Shown: positions 27,208-36,868, counted from the first letter of the stretch. The stretch: DNA of 62,843 bases from Ectothiorhodospiraceae bacterium (GCA_007125985.1 SLCE01000084.1:1-62843), one strand, 5' to 3'. Made by a program: numbers and translations. The notes: a model not told the origin generated them from the sequence alone.

Positions 27208-29150
27208 CCTGCCTTGCTAAGGGGCTGATAGGTTTCTGCGTCGCGGATGGCCAGATTCGCCCGGAGCTTGCCGGTGCTGCCATCCTCATAGGTGACCTGC
27301 ACTTCCAGCTCCGCTTCGTCAGAGCCGTCATACAGGGCATTGATCAACGCCGCGTAACGCTCTGCCACAATCCGGCGACGCACCTTGCGGGTACGCGTGA
27401 TTTCACCATCATCCGGATCCAACTCCTTGTGCAGGATCAGGAAACGATGAACCTGGATCGGCGCCATCTCGGGATCCTGGGACAGGTCGCGGTTGACCTC
27501 CTCCACCTCTTCCTTGATCAGGTCGTACACTTCCTTGCGGCCGGCCAGATCGACATAGCCGGTGAAGGAGATATTCTGCCGCTCCGCCCAATTACTGAGC
27601 GCCTCGAAGTCGATATTGATGAAGGCCGTGACGAAGTCCTTCTCGTGCCCGAAGGCCACCGCTTCCTTGATATGCGGGTGGAACTTGAGCTTGTTCTCGA
27701 CGAACTTGGGACTGAACAGAGTACCGTTGTTGAGACGCCCCACATCCTTGGCACGGTCAATGATGCGCAGATGCCCGTCCTCGGTGAACATACCGGCATC
27801 ACCACTGTGCACCCAACCGTCCTCGGTCTTGGTGTCCCGGGTGGCTTCCTCATTCTTGTAGTAAGCCATGAAGACGCCCGGGCTGCGGAACAGCACCTCA
27901 CCACGCTCATCCAGCTTGATTTCCACACCCTCTCCGGGCGGCCCCACGGTATCCGGCCGCACATCGTCATCACGCTGCAGGCACAGGTACACGGAGCACT
28001 CAGTCTGACCGTAGAGCTGCTTGAGGTTCACACCCAGAGCACGGAAAAAGTCGAAGATATCTGGCCCCAAGGCCTCGCCGGCGGTATAGGCCAGGCGGAT
28101 GCGGCTGAAACCCAGGACGTTGCGCAGCGGGCCATAGACCAGCCAATCGCCCAAGGCATAGTGCAGGCGCTCACCCAGGGACACGGGCTTGCCTTCCAGC
28201 AGCCGCACACCCACCTTGCGGGACACCTTCATGAAGTGGTTGAAGACAGCACGCTTCAGGCGGCTGGCATTCTCCATGCGCACCATCACGCTGGTGATCA
28301 GGTTTTCCCAGATACGGGGCGGGGCGAAGAAATACGTGGGACCGATCTCGCGCAGATCGGTCATCACCGTTTCCGGCGACTCCGGGCAATTGATGCAAAA
28401 GCCCGAGATCAGACTTTCACCGTATGTGATGAAATGATCCCCCACCCACGCCATAGGCAGGTACGCCAGGGTCTCATCGTTTTCCGTGATGTTGTCGAAC
28501 TTGATCGCCAGCCGACCGGTTTCAATGAGGTTGTTGTAGCTCAACATCACGCCTTTGGGGCGCCCGGTGGTGCCTGAGGTGTAGACGATGATCGACAGGT
28601 CCTCGCCCTTGCCCTGGGCCGCTTCCTGCTCGAAGAAGCCGCTGTGCTGACGGGCATACTCGCGACCCTTTTCCTGCACACTTGTCAACGCATGCAGGAA
28701 CGGTTCGGCGTAGCTGCGCAGGCCGCGCGGATCATCGTAGACCATCACTTCCAGGCTCGGCACCTGATCCTTGATCTCCAGTACCTTGTCCACCTGCTCC
28801 TGGTTTTCCACCACGGCAAAGCGGACCTCGGCATGATCCAGAACGTACTGCATTTCCTCGCCGACGGAATCCTGGTAGAGCGGTACCGGCACGGCGCCCA
28901 TAGCCTGCGCGGCACAGACCGCCCAGTAAAGCTGCGGCCGGTTATCGCCGATGATGGCAACCTTATCGCCGCGTTCCAGCCCCAGCGCCTTGAGGCCGCC
29001 GGCAAGCGCCTGCACCTCATCCAGCACCTGGCTCCAGGTCCAGGTCTGCCAGATGCCGAGATCCTTCTCGCGCATGGCATCCTTGTCCGGGCGAACCTTG
29101 GCGTTGTTCATCAACAGTTTCGGGAAGGTATCCAGCTCACTGGCAGCCAT
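27204..29150 (-). CDS. Long-chain acyl-CoA synthetase-like AMP-binding protein
   Basis: This 648-residue adenylate-forming ligase has YTSGTTGRPKG (about 188-198), the YGQTECSVY core motif, GWVHSGDAG and a C-terminal domain with DRAKDVGRLNNG. Its length and an inserted central region resemble FadD15/AcsM-type long-chain acyl-CoA synthetases. The ATG at 29150 has AGGGGGT nine bases upstream; an ATG at 29168 lacks a ribosome site. It heads the livGHM-binding protein-livF-PaaK operon through an ATGA overlap with livG. It probably activates the imported carboxylate with CoA; the substrate is unknown. Confidence 0.85.
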   Translation of the reverse strand: MAASELDTFPKLLMNNAKVRPDKDAMREKDLGIWQTWTWSQVLDEVQALAGGLKALGLERGDKVAIIGDNRPQLYWAVCAAQAMGAVPVPLYQDSVGEEMQYVLDHAEVRFAVVENQEQVDKVLEIKDQVPSLEVMVYDDPRGLRSYAEPFLHALTSVQEKGREYARQHSGFFEQEAAQGKGEDLSIIVYTSGTTGRPKGVMLSYNNLIETGRLAIKFDNITENDETLAYLPMAWVGDHFITYGESLISGFCINCPESPETVMTDLREIGPTYFFAPPRIWENLITSVMVRMENASRLKRAVFNHFMKVSRKVGVRLLEGKPVSLGERLHYALGDWLVYGPLRNVLGFSRIRLAYTAGEALGPDIFDFFRALGVNLKQLYGQTECSVYLCLQRDDDVRPDTVGPPGEGVEIKLDERGEVLFRSPGVFMAYYKNEEATRDTKTEDGWVHSGDAGMFTEDGHLRIIDRAKDVGRLNNGTLFSPKFVENKLKFHPHIKEAVAFGHEKDFVTAFINIDFEALSNWAERQNISFTGYVDLAGRKEVYDLIKEEVEEVNRDLSQDPEMAPIQVHRFLILHKELDPDDGEITRTRKVRRRIVAERYAALINALYDGSDEAELEVQVTYEDGSTGKLRANLAIRDAETYQPLSKAG

Positions 29151-29540
29151 GGTGCCGACCCCCTGCATGGTTCAAACGGATACTTGAACGAAAAATTGGA
29201 CACGCCGATACGCCCGCGAGCCCCGAAGCGGGCGGCGGGCGCAGCGACGATGCGGAACGGAAAACGGGCCCCACGGCAACACTTGCGCGCCGAGGGCTGC
29301 CCGCTGAAAGACGGACACACCTCAAGGGTCTCTCCTCCAAGTTTCTTTCGCGGCCCGAATTATTATTAACCGCGCTTATACCTTGCTTATTGCCGTTTCA
29401 GGCTACCCGTATCGCCGAGCATTCCACAAGCGGCTTTTATCGGCCCAAACCACGGGGCTTCCACCCCGATACGGCAAGAACGCGTAATAGCTATACACAA
29501 AGAAGCTGCATCAAGCTGTCGTTTCCGCGACAATCTGCAA
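29151..29540. other. Divergent intergenic region between the ligase-liv operon and crp/fnr gene
   Basis: This 390-base region separates the minus-strand transporter operon from the plus-strand Crp/Fnr gene. It becomes AT-rich at about 29355-29400, a likely site for divergent promoters. I found no convincing protein gene, tRNA or clear palindromic Crp/Fnr box by eye. Confidence 0.5.
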
Positions 29541-30326
29541 ATGAAAGTCAGAAAATTCGCCACACGAACGCATCCCGCCATGTCAAACAGCGGACATTCC
29601 TCCAACAGACAGACCCCGGCCAGGCCGGATTCCGAACTCCGGCAGACGGGCACGCCAAGCCTGGACGACATGTTGCGTAACTCCATCTGGGCGCGCGACC
29701 TGGACCCGGTCGCCTTCGACAACGTTCGCGGCCAGATCACCGAGCGGCGCGTGGCTCCGGGGGAGCATGTCTGCCACCAGGGACGCTCCGCCGTGCACTG
29801 GATCGGTGTTATCGAAGGATTGGTAAAACTAACCGGGGTTTCGCCGGAGGGCAAGACCGTGACCTTCACCGGCGTCAATGCCGGGGGGTGGTTCGGCGAG
29901 GGCTCCTTGCTCAAGGATGAGCCCCGCCGCTACGATGGTTGCGCGGTCGGCCATACGCGTGTCGCCCTGATGCCGCGCAGCACGTTCAGCTGGCTGCTGG
30001 ACAACAGCATTGCTTTCAACCGCTTTCTGCTGCACCAGCTTAACGAGCGTCTCGGCCTGTTCATCTCGATGGTGGGGTATGACCGCATGCTCCGGCCGGA
30101 GGCGCGTGTGGCACGGTGCCTGGCGACGCTGTTCAATCCGTACCTCTACCCCAACAGTTCGCTGAGTCTGCAGCTCTCACAGGAGGATGTGGCCCAGCTG
30201 GCCGGGATGTCCCGGCAACGGGTTAACCAGGCCTTGCGTGAACTGGAGGAAGCCGGCTTGCTGAATGTGGAATATGGCCGTATCAATGTCCGGGACCTGG
30301 CGGCGCTTGAGGCTTACGACGGCTAG
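29541..30326 (+). CDS. Crp/Fnr family transcriptional regulator
   Basis: The 261-residue protein has an N-terminal cyclic-nucleotide-binding-like beta-roll (about 50-165, with GWFGEGSLL) and a C-terminal winged helix. The recognition region is LSQEDVAQLAGMSRQRVNQALRELEEAG (about 211-240). It lacks the N-terminal cysteine cluster of FNR, so no iron-sulfur cluster is expected. It lies divergent from the ligase-liv operon and upstream of another acyl-CoA ligase, both plausible targets. The start is uncertain: ATG at 29541 or 29580, neither with a good ribosome site. Confidence 0.85.
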   Translation: MKVRKFATRTHPAMSNSGHSSNRQTPARPDSELRQTGTPSLDDMLRNSIWARDLDPVAFDNVRGQITERRVAPGEHVCHQGRSAVHWIGVIEGLVKLTGVSPEGKTVTFTGVNAGGWFGEGSLLKDEPRRYDGCAVGHTRVALMPRSTFSWLLDNSIAFNRFLLHQLNERLGLFISMVGYDRMLRPEARVARCLATLFNPYLYPNSSLSLQLSQEDVAQLAGMSRQRVNQALRELEEAGLLNVEYGRINVRDLAALEAYDG

Positions 30327-30394
30327 CCCGGACCCCGAACGCGCCCGATGCAATCGAATAACAGTGCGTGCCCGACACGCAGGAGGAGACATCC

Positions 30395-32041
30395 ATGCAG
30401 ACACCCGGTGTTCCGGCTCCGAACCATGTCCCGCTGACGCCGCTATCGCTGCTCGACTGGGCGGTGACCGTCTACCCACGCAAGACAGCGGTAATCTACG
30501 GCGACCAGCGCATGGATTACGCCCAGTACGACGCCCGTTGCCGCCGCCTGGCAGCGGCCCTGGTCCGGCGCGGCCTGAAACCTGGGCAGACCGTGGCCGC
30601 CATGTTGCCCAACATCCCGCCCATGCTGGAGGCGCATTTCGGCGTTCCCATGGCCGGAGGCATCCTCAACACCATCAATATCCGGCTGGACGCACGAACC
30701 ATCGCCTTCATCCTCGACCATGGCGAGGCAAAGGTGCTGCTGACCGACACCGCGTTCGCGCCGGTGATCCGTGAAGCCCTCAGCCTGGTGAAACACAAGC
30801 CGTTGGTGGTGGATATTCACGACGCACTGGGGCCGGGCGGCGACGCTCTGGGCGACGTGGATTACGAAACCCTGCTGGCGGAGGGCGAGCCGGACTTCCG
30901 GTGGCAATGGCCAGCAAGCGAGATGGACACCATCAGCCTGAACTACACCTCGGGCACCACCGGCAATCCGAAGGGTGTGCTTTACCATCACCGCGGCGCC
31001 CACCAAGGCGCTTTCAGCAACATTATCGCCTGTCAGATGGGCCAACAGCCCACCTACCTGTGGACGCTGCCCATGTTCCACTGCAACGGCTGGCGCTTTC
31101 CGTGGACCCTACCCGCCGTTGCGGGCACCAGCGTCTGCCTGCGTGCAGTGGATCCGGCCGAGATTTTCTACCTGCTGGAAGCGGAGAAGGTGACGCATTT
31201 CTGTGGCGCCCCGCTGGTGCTGAACATGCTGTGCAATGCGCCGGAGGCCAACACGCTCAATCTGAAGCAGCCGGTGACAGCGTACGTGGGCGGTGCGGCA
31301 CCGCCATCATCGGTGATCGGAGCACTGGAGAATATCGGCATCCACGTGGTGCATCTCTACGGTCTCACGGAGACCTATGGCCCGTCCCATTACTGCGCCT
31401 GGCAGTCCGAGTGGGACGCGCTGGATGCGGACGCACGGGCCGAGCAGACCGCGCGTCAGGGCGTGCGTTATCTCACCATCGAGGACAGCATGGTGGCGGA
31501 TCCGGACACCATGGAGCCGGTACCCATGGACGGTCAGACCCTGGGCGAGATCATGGTGCGCGGCAACAGCGTGATGAGCGGCTACCTGAAAAACCCGGAC
31601 GCCACAGAAGAGGCTTTCCGGGGCGGCTGGTACCACACCGGCGATCTGGCAGTCTGGCACGCGGACGGCTATCTGGAGATCAAGGATCGGGCCAAGGACA
31701 TCATCATCTCCGGTGGGGAGAATATTTCCACCATTGAGGTGGAGGACATCCTCTACCGCCATCCGGCCGTGCTGGAGGCGGCCGTGGTATCCGCCCCCAG
31801 CGAGCGCTGGGGCGAGACGCCCTGTGCCTTTGTCACGCTGAAATCCGGCAAGGAGGACACCACGGCAGACGAGATCATCGCCTGGTGCAAGGACAATCTC
31901 GCCGGCTTCAAGGTACCGCGCCACATCATTTTCGGCGAACTGCCAAAGACATCGACCGGCAAGATCCAGAAGTTCGTGCTGCGTGACCAGGCGAGCGATC
32001 TGGACGACAGCAAGGTGGCGCATCGTTCCAGCAAAGGTTGA
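30395..32041 (+). CDS. AMP-dependent acyl-CoA ligase (AlkK/DmdB-like)
   Basis: This 548-residue adenylate-forming enzyme has YTSGTTGNPKG (about 185-195), LPMFHCNGWRFPW, YGLTETYGP and GGWYHTGDLAV. The C-terminal KTSTGKIQKF carries the catalytic lysine. The LPMFHCNGW form is typical of the medium-chain fatty acid and methylmercaptopropionate ligases (AlkK, DmdB). AGGAGGAG precedes the ATG at 30395 closely, which decides the start over an upstream GTG. It follows the Crp/Fnr gene. The true substrate is undetermined. Confidence 0.88.
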   Translation: MQTPGVPAPNHVPLTPLSLLDWAVTVYPRKTAVIYGDQRMDYAQYDARCRRLAAALVRRGLKPGQTVAAMLPNIPPMLEAHFGVPMAGGILNTINIRLDARTIAFILDHGEAKVLLTDTAFAPVIREALSLVKHKPLVVDIHDALGPGGDALGDVDYETLLAEGEPDFRWQWPASEMDTISLNYTSGTTGNPKGVLYHHRGAHQGAFSNIIACQMGQQPTYLWTLPMFHCNGWRFPWTLPAVAGTSVCLRAVDPAEIFYLLEAEKVTHFCGAPLVLNMLCNAPEANTLNLKQPVTAYVGGAAPPSSVIGALENIGIHVVHLYGLTETYGPSHYCAWQSEWDALDADARAEQTARQGVRYLTIEDSMVADPDTMEPVPMDGQTLGEIMVRGNSVMSGYLKNPDATEEAFRGGWYHTGDLAVWHADGYLEIKDRAKDIIISGGENISTIEVEDILYRHPAVLEAAVVSAPSERWGETPCAFVTLKSGKEDTTADEIIAWCKDNLAGFKVPRHIIFGELPKTSTGKIQKFVLRDQASDLDDSKVAHRSSKG

Positions 32042-32049
32042 GCGGAACC

Positions 32050-32066
32050 GGCCCGGGATCCGGGCC
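32050..32066 (+). terminator. Short hairpin after the acyl-CoA ligase gene
   Basis: GGCCCGG (32050-32056) pairs with CCGGGCC (32060-32066) 9 bases after the stop. The stem is strong but no T run follows. The rest of the gap up to lgt (about 190 bases) shows no conserved feature that I can support. Confidence 0.4.
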
Positions 32067-32254
32067 TGGGGCTTCGACTCGGCCGGTTGGGCAGAATCTG
32101 CACTCGGACTGTCGGCCGGAGGGACCCGTCCGACAAGCCTACAGGGATGTATTCATGCGTGTCCGCGACACATCCCCCGACCGCGAGCCGATCGAAGCCG
32201 CCGAGCGGCCCTCTGAATAGCCCCCGGGACCTCAATGCTTTACCATCCTCCCTC

Positions 32255-33055
32255 ATGCTGACCTATCCCGATATCGATCCCGTCGCCCTGCAACTGGGGC
32301 CGCTTGCCATCCATTGGTATGGGCTTATGTATGGCGTGGGTTTCCTGGCCGGCTGGTGGCTTGGCCGGGTGCGCGCGAAGCAGCCCTGGCGACCGGTGAA
32401 ACCACCACAGATGGAAGACCTGGTGCTCTACGTGGCGCTGGGCGTGATCCTGGGCGGGCGGATCGGCTACATCCTGTTCTACGACATGGGTCAGGTGGCC
32501 AACGACCCGCTGCGCCTGATCCGCCTCTGGGAAGGCGGCATGAGCTTCCATGGCGGGCTGCTTGGCGTGATCATTGCCTGCCTGCTGTTCGTGCGGAAGA
32601 CGGGCGTTTCATTCCTGCGCCTCATGGATTTTGTTGCACCATTGGTGCCCATCGGACTTGGCGCCGGGCGCATCGGCAACTTCATCAACGGGGAACTCTG
32701 GGGCAAACCCACCGACCTGCCCTGGGGCATGGTGTATGCCCCCCTGGGGCCGGACCCGCGCCACCCGTCGCAGCTCTACCAGTTCCTGCTGGAAGGCGTG
32801 GTGCTGTTCATCGCCCTGTGGCTGTTCTCGCGCAAACCGCGGCCCACCATGTCGGTCTCCGGCCTGTTCCTCGTGCTCTACGGCTTGTTCCGGTTCATCG
32901 TCGAATTCGCCCGCATGCCGGACGCCCACATCGGCTACCTGGCCTTCGGCTGGGTCACCATGGGGCAGGTACTCTCGCTGCCGATGATGGCCGGCGGCGT
33001 CCTGCTGCTGTTCTTGGCATACCGGAATCATGCGATTCCCGGGCCCGGGAGGTAA
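32255..33055 (+). CDS. lgt: Prolipoprotein diacylglyceryl transferase
   Basis: This inner membrane enzyme transfers diacylglycerol to the lipobox cysteine of prolipoproteins, the first step of lipoprotein maturation. The 266-residue protein has about seven transmembrane helices, the conserved SFHGGLLGV near the active-site histidine, and the Lgt signature [15 protein letters not shown]. The start is set by [16 protein letters not shown], which matches homologues; the long upstream open frame is not conserved. thyA starts 5 bases after its stop, the same order as in E. coli. Confidence 0.95.
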   Translation: MLTYPDIDPVALQLGPLAIHWYGLMYGVGFLAGWWLGRVRAKQPWRPVKPPQMEDLVLYVALGVILGGRIGYILFYDMGQVANDPLRLIRLWEGGMSFHGGLLGVIIACLLFVRKTGVSFLRLMDFVAPLVPIGLGAGRIGNFINGELWGKPTDLPWGMVYAPLGPDPRHPSQLYQFLLEGVVLFIALWLFSRKPRPTMSVSGLFLVLYGLFRFIVEFARMPDAHIGYLAFGWVTMGQVLSLPMMAGGVLLLFLAYRNHAIPGPGR

Positions 33056-33060
33056 CGGAC

Positions 33061-33855
33061 ATGCAACAGTATCTGGACTTGATGCGCCGCGTACGGAATG
33101 AGGGGGTCCGCAAAGAAGACCGCACCGGCACCGGAACCTTGTCCGTCTTTGGCCACCAGATGCGGTTCGACCTGGCCGACGGCTTTCCGCTGGTCACCAC
33201 CAAAAAGGTCCACCTCAAATCCATCATTCACGAGCTGCTCTGGTTCCTGCGGGGCGACAGCAATATCGCCTATCTCAAGGAACACGGCGTCAGCATCTGG
33301 GATGAATGGGCCGACGAGAACGGCGACCTGGGCCCGGTGTACGGTGTACAGTGGCGCTCATGGCCGCTACCGGACGGGGGGTCACTGGACCAGATCGCCC
33401 GGGTCGTTGAGCAGATCAGGCACACACCGGATTCACGCCGGCTGATCGTCAGCGCCTGGAACCCGGCGGAGGTGGACCAGATGGCACTGCCACCCTGCCA
33501 CACCCTGTTCCAGTTTTACGTGGCGGACGGACGTCTGTCCTGCCAGTTGTACCAGCGCAGCGCGGACATCTTCCTGGGCGTGCCATTCAACATCGCTTCC
33601 TATGCGCTGTTGGCCTTGATGGTGGCCCAGGTCACCGGGCTGCGGCCGGGGGAGTTCATCCACACACTGGGCGACGCGCACCTGTATACCAACCACCTGG
33701 AGCAGGCCGACCTGCAACTGCAGCGGCAACCCTACCCTTTGCCGCAGATGCGACTCAACCCGGCGATCAAGGACATTTTCGGCTTCCAGTATGCCGACTT
33801 CACGCTGGAGAATTACCGCTTCCACCCGCATATCAAAGCCCCCGTGGCGGTCTAA
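33061..33855 (+). CDS. thyA: Thymidylate synthase
   Basis: This cytoplasmic enzyme methylates dUMP to dTMP, using methylene-THF and leaving dihydrofolate. The 264-residue protein has the same length as E. coli ThyA, and the catalytic Cys146 falls at the same number, in [13 protein letters not shown]. The phosphate-binding Arg21 and the C-terminal IKAPVAV are present. GGAGG precedes the ATG. The next gene is folA, which regenerates THF from the dihydrofolate produced here. Confidence 0.97.
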   Translation: MQQYLDLMRRVRNEGVRKEDRTGTGTLSVFGHQMRFDLADGFPLVTTKKVHLKSIIHELLWFLRGDSNIAYLKEHGVSIWDEWADENGDLGPVYGVQWRSWPLPDGGSLDQIARVVEQIRHTPDSRRLIVSAWNPAEVDQMALPPCHTLFQFYVADGRLSCQLYQRSADIFLGVPFNIASYALLALMVAQVTGLRPGEFIHTLGDAHLYTNHLEQADLQLQRQPYPLPQMRLNPAIKDIFGFQYADFTLENYRFHPHIKAPVAV

Positions 33856-33861
33856 CCAATT

Positions 33862-34356
33862 ATGCCGGCACGTATCTCACTGATCGCCGCACTCACACCG
33901 GACCGCGTGATTGGCCGCAACAACGATTTGCCATGGCGGATCCGCTCAGACCTGCGACACTTCCGGCGCCTGACCGTAGGCAAGCCGGTGATCATGGGCC
34001 GGCGCAATCACGAGTCCATCGGGCGCCCCTTGCCGGAGCGGCGCAACATCATCATCACCCGGGACCCGGCCTTCCGTGCCGAGGGCTGTCTGGTGGCCCA
34101 TAGCCCGGAACAGGCGTTGGCACTGGCCGGCGACGCCGAGGAAATCATGATTATCGGCGGCGCCGAGATCTACGCTGTGTTCTTCCCCCTGGCAGACCGG
34201 CTCTATCTGACCTGGGTGCAGGCGGACATCAGCGGCGACACGCGCTTCCCCGCTTTCAATGCCGATGAATGGAAGGTGGTTGAGGAGCAGCGCCAGGAAC
34301 CGGGTCCGGACACCCCCTATCCGCTGGTCTACCAGACGCTGGACCGCGGCCGCTGA
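33862..34356 (+). CDS. folA: Dihydrofolate reductase
   Basis: This enzyme reduces dihydrofolate to tetrahydrofolate with NADPH. The 164-residue product has the substrate-binding Asp30 (LPWRIRSDLRHF) and the NADPH-binding PVIMGRRNHESIGRPLPERRNIIITRD. The later IIGGAEIYAVFFPLADRLYLTWV block completes the fold. It starts 6 bases after thyA and completes the lgt-thyA-folA operon. Length and motifs match chromosomal, trimethoprim-sensitive type enzymes; actual sensitivity is not determined here. Confidence 0.96.
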   Translation: MPARISLIAALTPDRVIGRNNDLPWRIRSDLRHFRRLTVGKPVIMGRRNHESIGRPLPERRNIIITRDPAFRAEGCLVAHSPEQALALAGDAEEIMIIGGAEIYAVFFPLADRLYLTWVQADISGDTRFPAFNADEWKVVEEQRQEPGPDTPYPLVYQTLDRGR

Positions 34357-34396
34357 GAAAATGCTGCGGCGGACTGTGACGGACGCCAGGAACTGA

Positions 34397-34409
34397 TACA
34401 ATACCTGTA
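34397..34409 (+). promoter_or_regulatory. Inverted repeat in the merR-phr promoter region
   Basis: TACA (34397-34400) and TGTA (34406-34409) form an inverted repeat with a 5-base centre, and a TACAAT -10-like box begins at the first arm. It lies 36 bases before the MerR-type gene and may be its own operator. MerR-family proteins usually bind such palindromes inside promoters. The evidence is limited to the short repeat. Confidence 0.4.
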
Positions 34410-34444
34410 CACTGCGGCCGAACAGCACCAGGGAGCGATACGCC

Positions 34445-35362
34445 TTGACGAAGGGCCTGTACCCGATTCGGACCATTTCAGCGATGACCGGCGTGAACCC
34501 GGTGACCTTGCGTGCCTGGGAGCGCCGTTACGGCTTGATTCAGCCGCAGCGCACCCCCAAAGGTCACCGTCTTTACACGGAACAGGACCTGGAGCGGATC
34601 CAGCAGATTCTGATGCTGTTGGAGCGGGGCATTCCCATCAGCCAGGCGAAATCGGTGCTGGAAGGGCGCGAGGCCGGTATTGAGGAAACCTCCAGCCCAG
34701 ACGTGGCCACCCACTCCGGCTGGCATGCACTGCGTCGCGAATGGGAAGCGGCCCTGCGCTCGGCGGATGATCACCGTCTGGAACAGGCCCATGCGTCGGC
34801 ATTGGGTCTGTTTCCTGCCGACTGCGTGCTCCGCGAGCTGGCACTGCCGCTGCTGGACGAACTTCAGCAGGCCGAGGCCGACAACGCTGCTGCGGCGTTC
34901 CAGTTCCGTTTCCTGCGCAGCTTTCTGCGTAACAAGCTTGCGGCGCGCCTGCACCACCAGGGTGCTTATGCCAGCGGACCGCGGCTGCTGCTAGCCGCGC
35001 CCATCGGCAGCTGTGACGACCTGCCCTTGCTACTCCTGGCCACAGCAGCCCAGCGTCACGGCTACCGCTGTGTATTACTGGGTGGCGATGTGCCCCTCCA
35101 CGCCCTCAAGCACGCAATGGACGCGGGCAGTTGCACCGGGCTGGTGCTGACCGGCAGCACCGCGACACCGCCCGACGGGTTGATGCAACACCTGGAGGCC
35201 GCGGAACTCCCCGTGTTCCTGCTGGACGGCGCCGCCAGCTGGGCGGACCATGGCGGCGCACAGCACTTCATCCCGGTTCCGCGCGTGGATGCTGCTCTGG
35301 ATATCATTGGCCGCAGCATCCCCCCCATGTCCGGAGGCATGCCCCTGCAGGGGTTTGCATGA
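34445..35362 (+). CDS. MerR family regulator with B12-binding-like C-terminal domain
   Basis: The 305-residue protein has an N-terminal MerR winged helix (YPIRTISAMTGVNPVTLRAWERRYG, 6-30) and a helical middle. The C-terminal Rossmann-like domain (about 180-290) resembles the cobalamin-binding domain of the light regulators CarH and LitR. The usual ExHxxG cobalamin motif is replaced by GSCDDLP (188-194), with Asp at the histidine position. The start is TTG with AGGGAG nine bases upstream; later ATGs would break the DNA-binding domain. Its stop overlaps the photolyase start (ATGA), so it probably regulates the photolyase gene. Confidence 0.85.
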   Translation: MTKGLYPIRTISAMTGVNPVTLRAWERRYGLIQPQRTPKGHRLYTEQDLERIQQILMLLERGIPISQAKSVLEGREAGIEETSSPDVATHSGWHALRREWEAALRSADDHRLEQAHASALGLFPADCVLRELALPLLDELQQAEADNAAAAFQFRFLRSFLRNKLAARLHHQGAYASGPRLLLAAPIGSCDDLPLLLLATAAQRHGYRCVLLGGDVPLHALKHAMDAGSCTGLVLTGSTATPPDGLMQHLEAAELPVFLLDGAASWADHGGAQHFIPVPRVDAALDIIGRSIPPMSGGMPLQGFA

Positions 35363-36789
35363 CCGGCCCGAGTATCGTCTGGCTCCGTCGGGATCTTCGC
35401 CTGCGGGACAATCCGGCCCTGTATCGGGCCGCAGCCCTGGGGCCGGTGCTCCCTGTCTACATCCACGCGCCCGAGGAAGAGGGAAATCACGCTACCGGTG
35501 CTGCCGGCGCCTGGTGGCTTCACTGTGCGCTGCGGGAACTGCAGCAAGAGCTGAAGGCCTGTTCATCCCGCCTGCTCATCCTCCGCGGCGAGGACAGCCT
35601 GGCGGTGCTGCGCCGGCTCATTCGTGACACCGACGCAGCAGCGGTGTTGTGGAACCGGCGTTACGAGCCGGCCGGCATCCAGGTGGACCGCAGGGTCAAG
35701 GCTGCCCTGCGGGAAGATGGGATTCGCGCCGAGAGCTTTCCCGGCAACCTGCTCCGGGAGCCCTGGGAGGTGCAACGCAAGGATGGCGGCAGCTTCCGCG
35801 CCTTTACCCCATTCTGGCGTGCCAGTCACCGCCTGCCACCACCCGCGACACCGTTACCAGCACCGCAGCTTGAGCCGCCTGCGCACTGGCCCGACAGCCT
35901 GGAACCCGATGAGCTGGAACTGCTGCCACGCATACCCTGGTATCGCGGCTTCGAATCCTGTTGGCAGCCCGGTGAGCAAGGCGCCAACACCGCACTGGAC
36001 ATCTTTGTGCGGAACCAGCTGTCCGGCTATGCCGGACACCGTGACCTGCCCGGCACGCCGGGCACCTCCCGGCTGTCGCCACACCTGCACTTCGGCGAAC
36101 TCAGCCCGCGTCAGGTCTGGGCGGCAGTTCATGCCTCCCGGCAATACGATAGCGACAGTGCCACCACGTTTCTCTCCGAACTCGGCTGGCGGGAGTTCGC
36201 CCACCACCTCCTGTACTACCACCCGCAGATGCCGGATACGCCCCTGGACCGACGCTTCGAGGAGTTCCCCTGGGCCGAGGAACAGGAAGGTCCGCTGCAG
36301 ACCTGGCAACAGGGTCAGACCGGCATCCCCATCGTCGATGCAGGGATGCGGGAACTGTGGCATACGGGCTGGATGCACAACCGCGTCCGGATGATCGTCG
36401 GATCACTGCTGACCAAGAACCTGCGCATCCCCTGGCAGCGTGGCGAGCGCTGGTTCCGTGACACACTGGTGGACGCCGACCTGGCCAGCAACAGCATGGG
36501 CTGGCAATGGGTACAGGGGTGCGGCGCCGACGCGGCGCCCTACTTCCGCATTTTCAACCCGGTTCGCCAGGGCGAACGTTTCGACCCGGACGGCACGTAT
36601 GTGCGCCGCTGGGTACCGGAGCTGGCGCGCCTGCCCACCGGAAACCTGCATGCCCCCTGGGATGCTTCTGTATGCACCCTGCGGAAAGCGGGCGTTACAC
36701 TAGGGGAGACATACCCGGAACCGCTGGTGGATCTTGGCACATCGCGCAAGGCCGCGCTGGACGCCTACCAGACCATCCGGAACGGCTGA
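35359..36789 (+). CDS. phrB: Deoxyribodipyrimidine photolyase
   Basis: This 476-residue flavoprotein repairs cyclobutane pyrimidine dimers using blue light. The N-terminal photolyase domain (WLRRDLRLRDNPAL) binds an antenna chromophore. The C-terminal FAD domain has LSPHLHFGELSPRQVW, TGIPIVDAGMRELWHTGWMHNRVRM and NSMGWQWVQGCGADAAPYFRIFNP, typical of class I CPD photolyases. The start overlaps the MerR-type gene. A cryptochrome-like role is less likely given the conserved repair motifs. Coupling to a CarH/LitR-like regulator suggests light- or stress-dependent expression (inference). Confidence 0.93.
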   Translation: MTGPSIVWLRRDLRLRDNPALYRAAALGPVLPVYIHAPEEEGNHATGAAGAWWLHCALRELQQELKACSSRLLILRGEDSLAVLRRLIRDTDAAAVLWNRRYEPAGIQVDRRVKAALREDGIRAESFPGNLLREPWEVQRKDGGSFRAFTPFWRASHRLPPPATPLPAPQLEPPAHWPDSLEPDELELLPRIPWYRGFESCWQPGEQGANTALDIFVRNQLSGYAGHRDLPGTPGTSRLSPHLHFGELSPRQVWAAVHASRQYDSDSATTFLSELGWREFAHHLLYYHPQMPDTPLDRRFEEFPWAEEQEGPLQTWQQGQTGIPIVDAGMRELWHTGWMHNRVRMIVGSLLTKNLRIPWQRGERWFRDTLVDADLASNSMGWQWVQGCGADAAPYFRIFNPVRQGERFDPDGTYVRRWVPELARLPTGNLHAPWDASVCTLRKAGVTLGETYPEPLVDLGTSRKAALDAYQTIRNG

Positions 36790-36813
36790 AAATAATACCC
36801 ACCGGGGTATAAT
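36786..36813 (+). promoter_or_regulatory. sulP promoter with CsoR-type palindromic operator
   Basis: TATAAT (36808-36813) is a perfect -10 box, and CTGAAA (36786-36791) is a fair -35 at 16-base spacing. The 16-base palindrome ATACCCACCGGGGTAT (36795-36810) fills the spacer and overlaps the first half of the -10. It matches 12 of 16 positions with a palindrome in the promoter of the nearby CsoR-family gene and resembles known CsoR/CstR operators (ATACCCC-AGGGGTAT type). Confidence 0.7.
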
Positions 36814-36868
36814 GCGGTTCATTGGACGACCCGTCGTCGGCCCTTGTCGGGCCGGTGCAGGAGCATGC

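Noticed and set aside
32155-32220. Small ORF of 21 codons before lgt
   Set aside because: It is short, has no conserved sequence that I can recognise and only a weak ribosome site.
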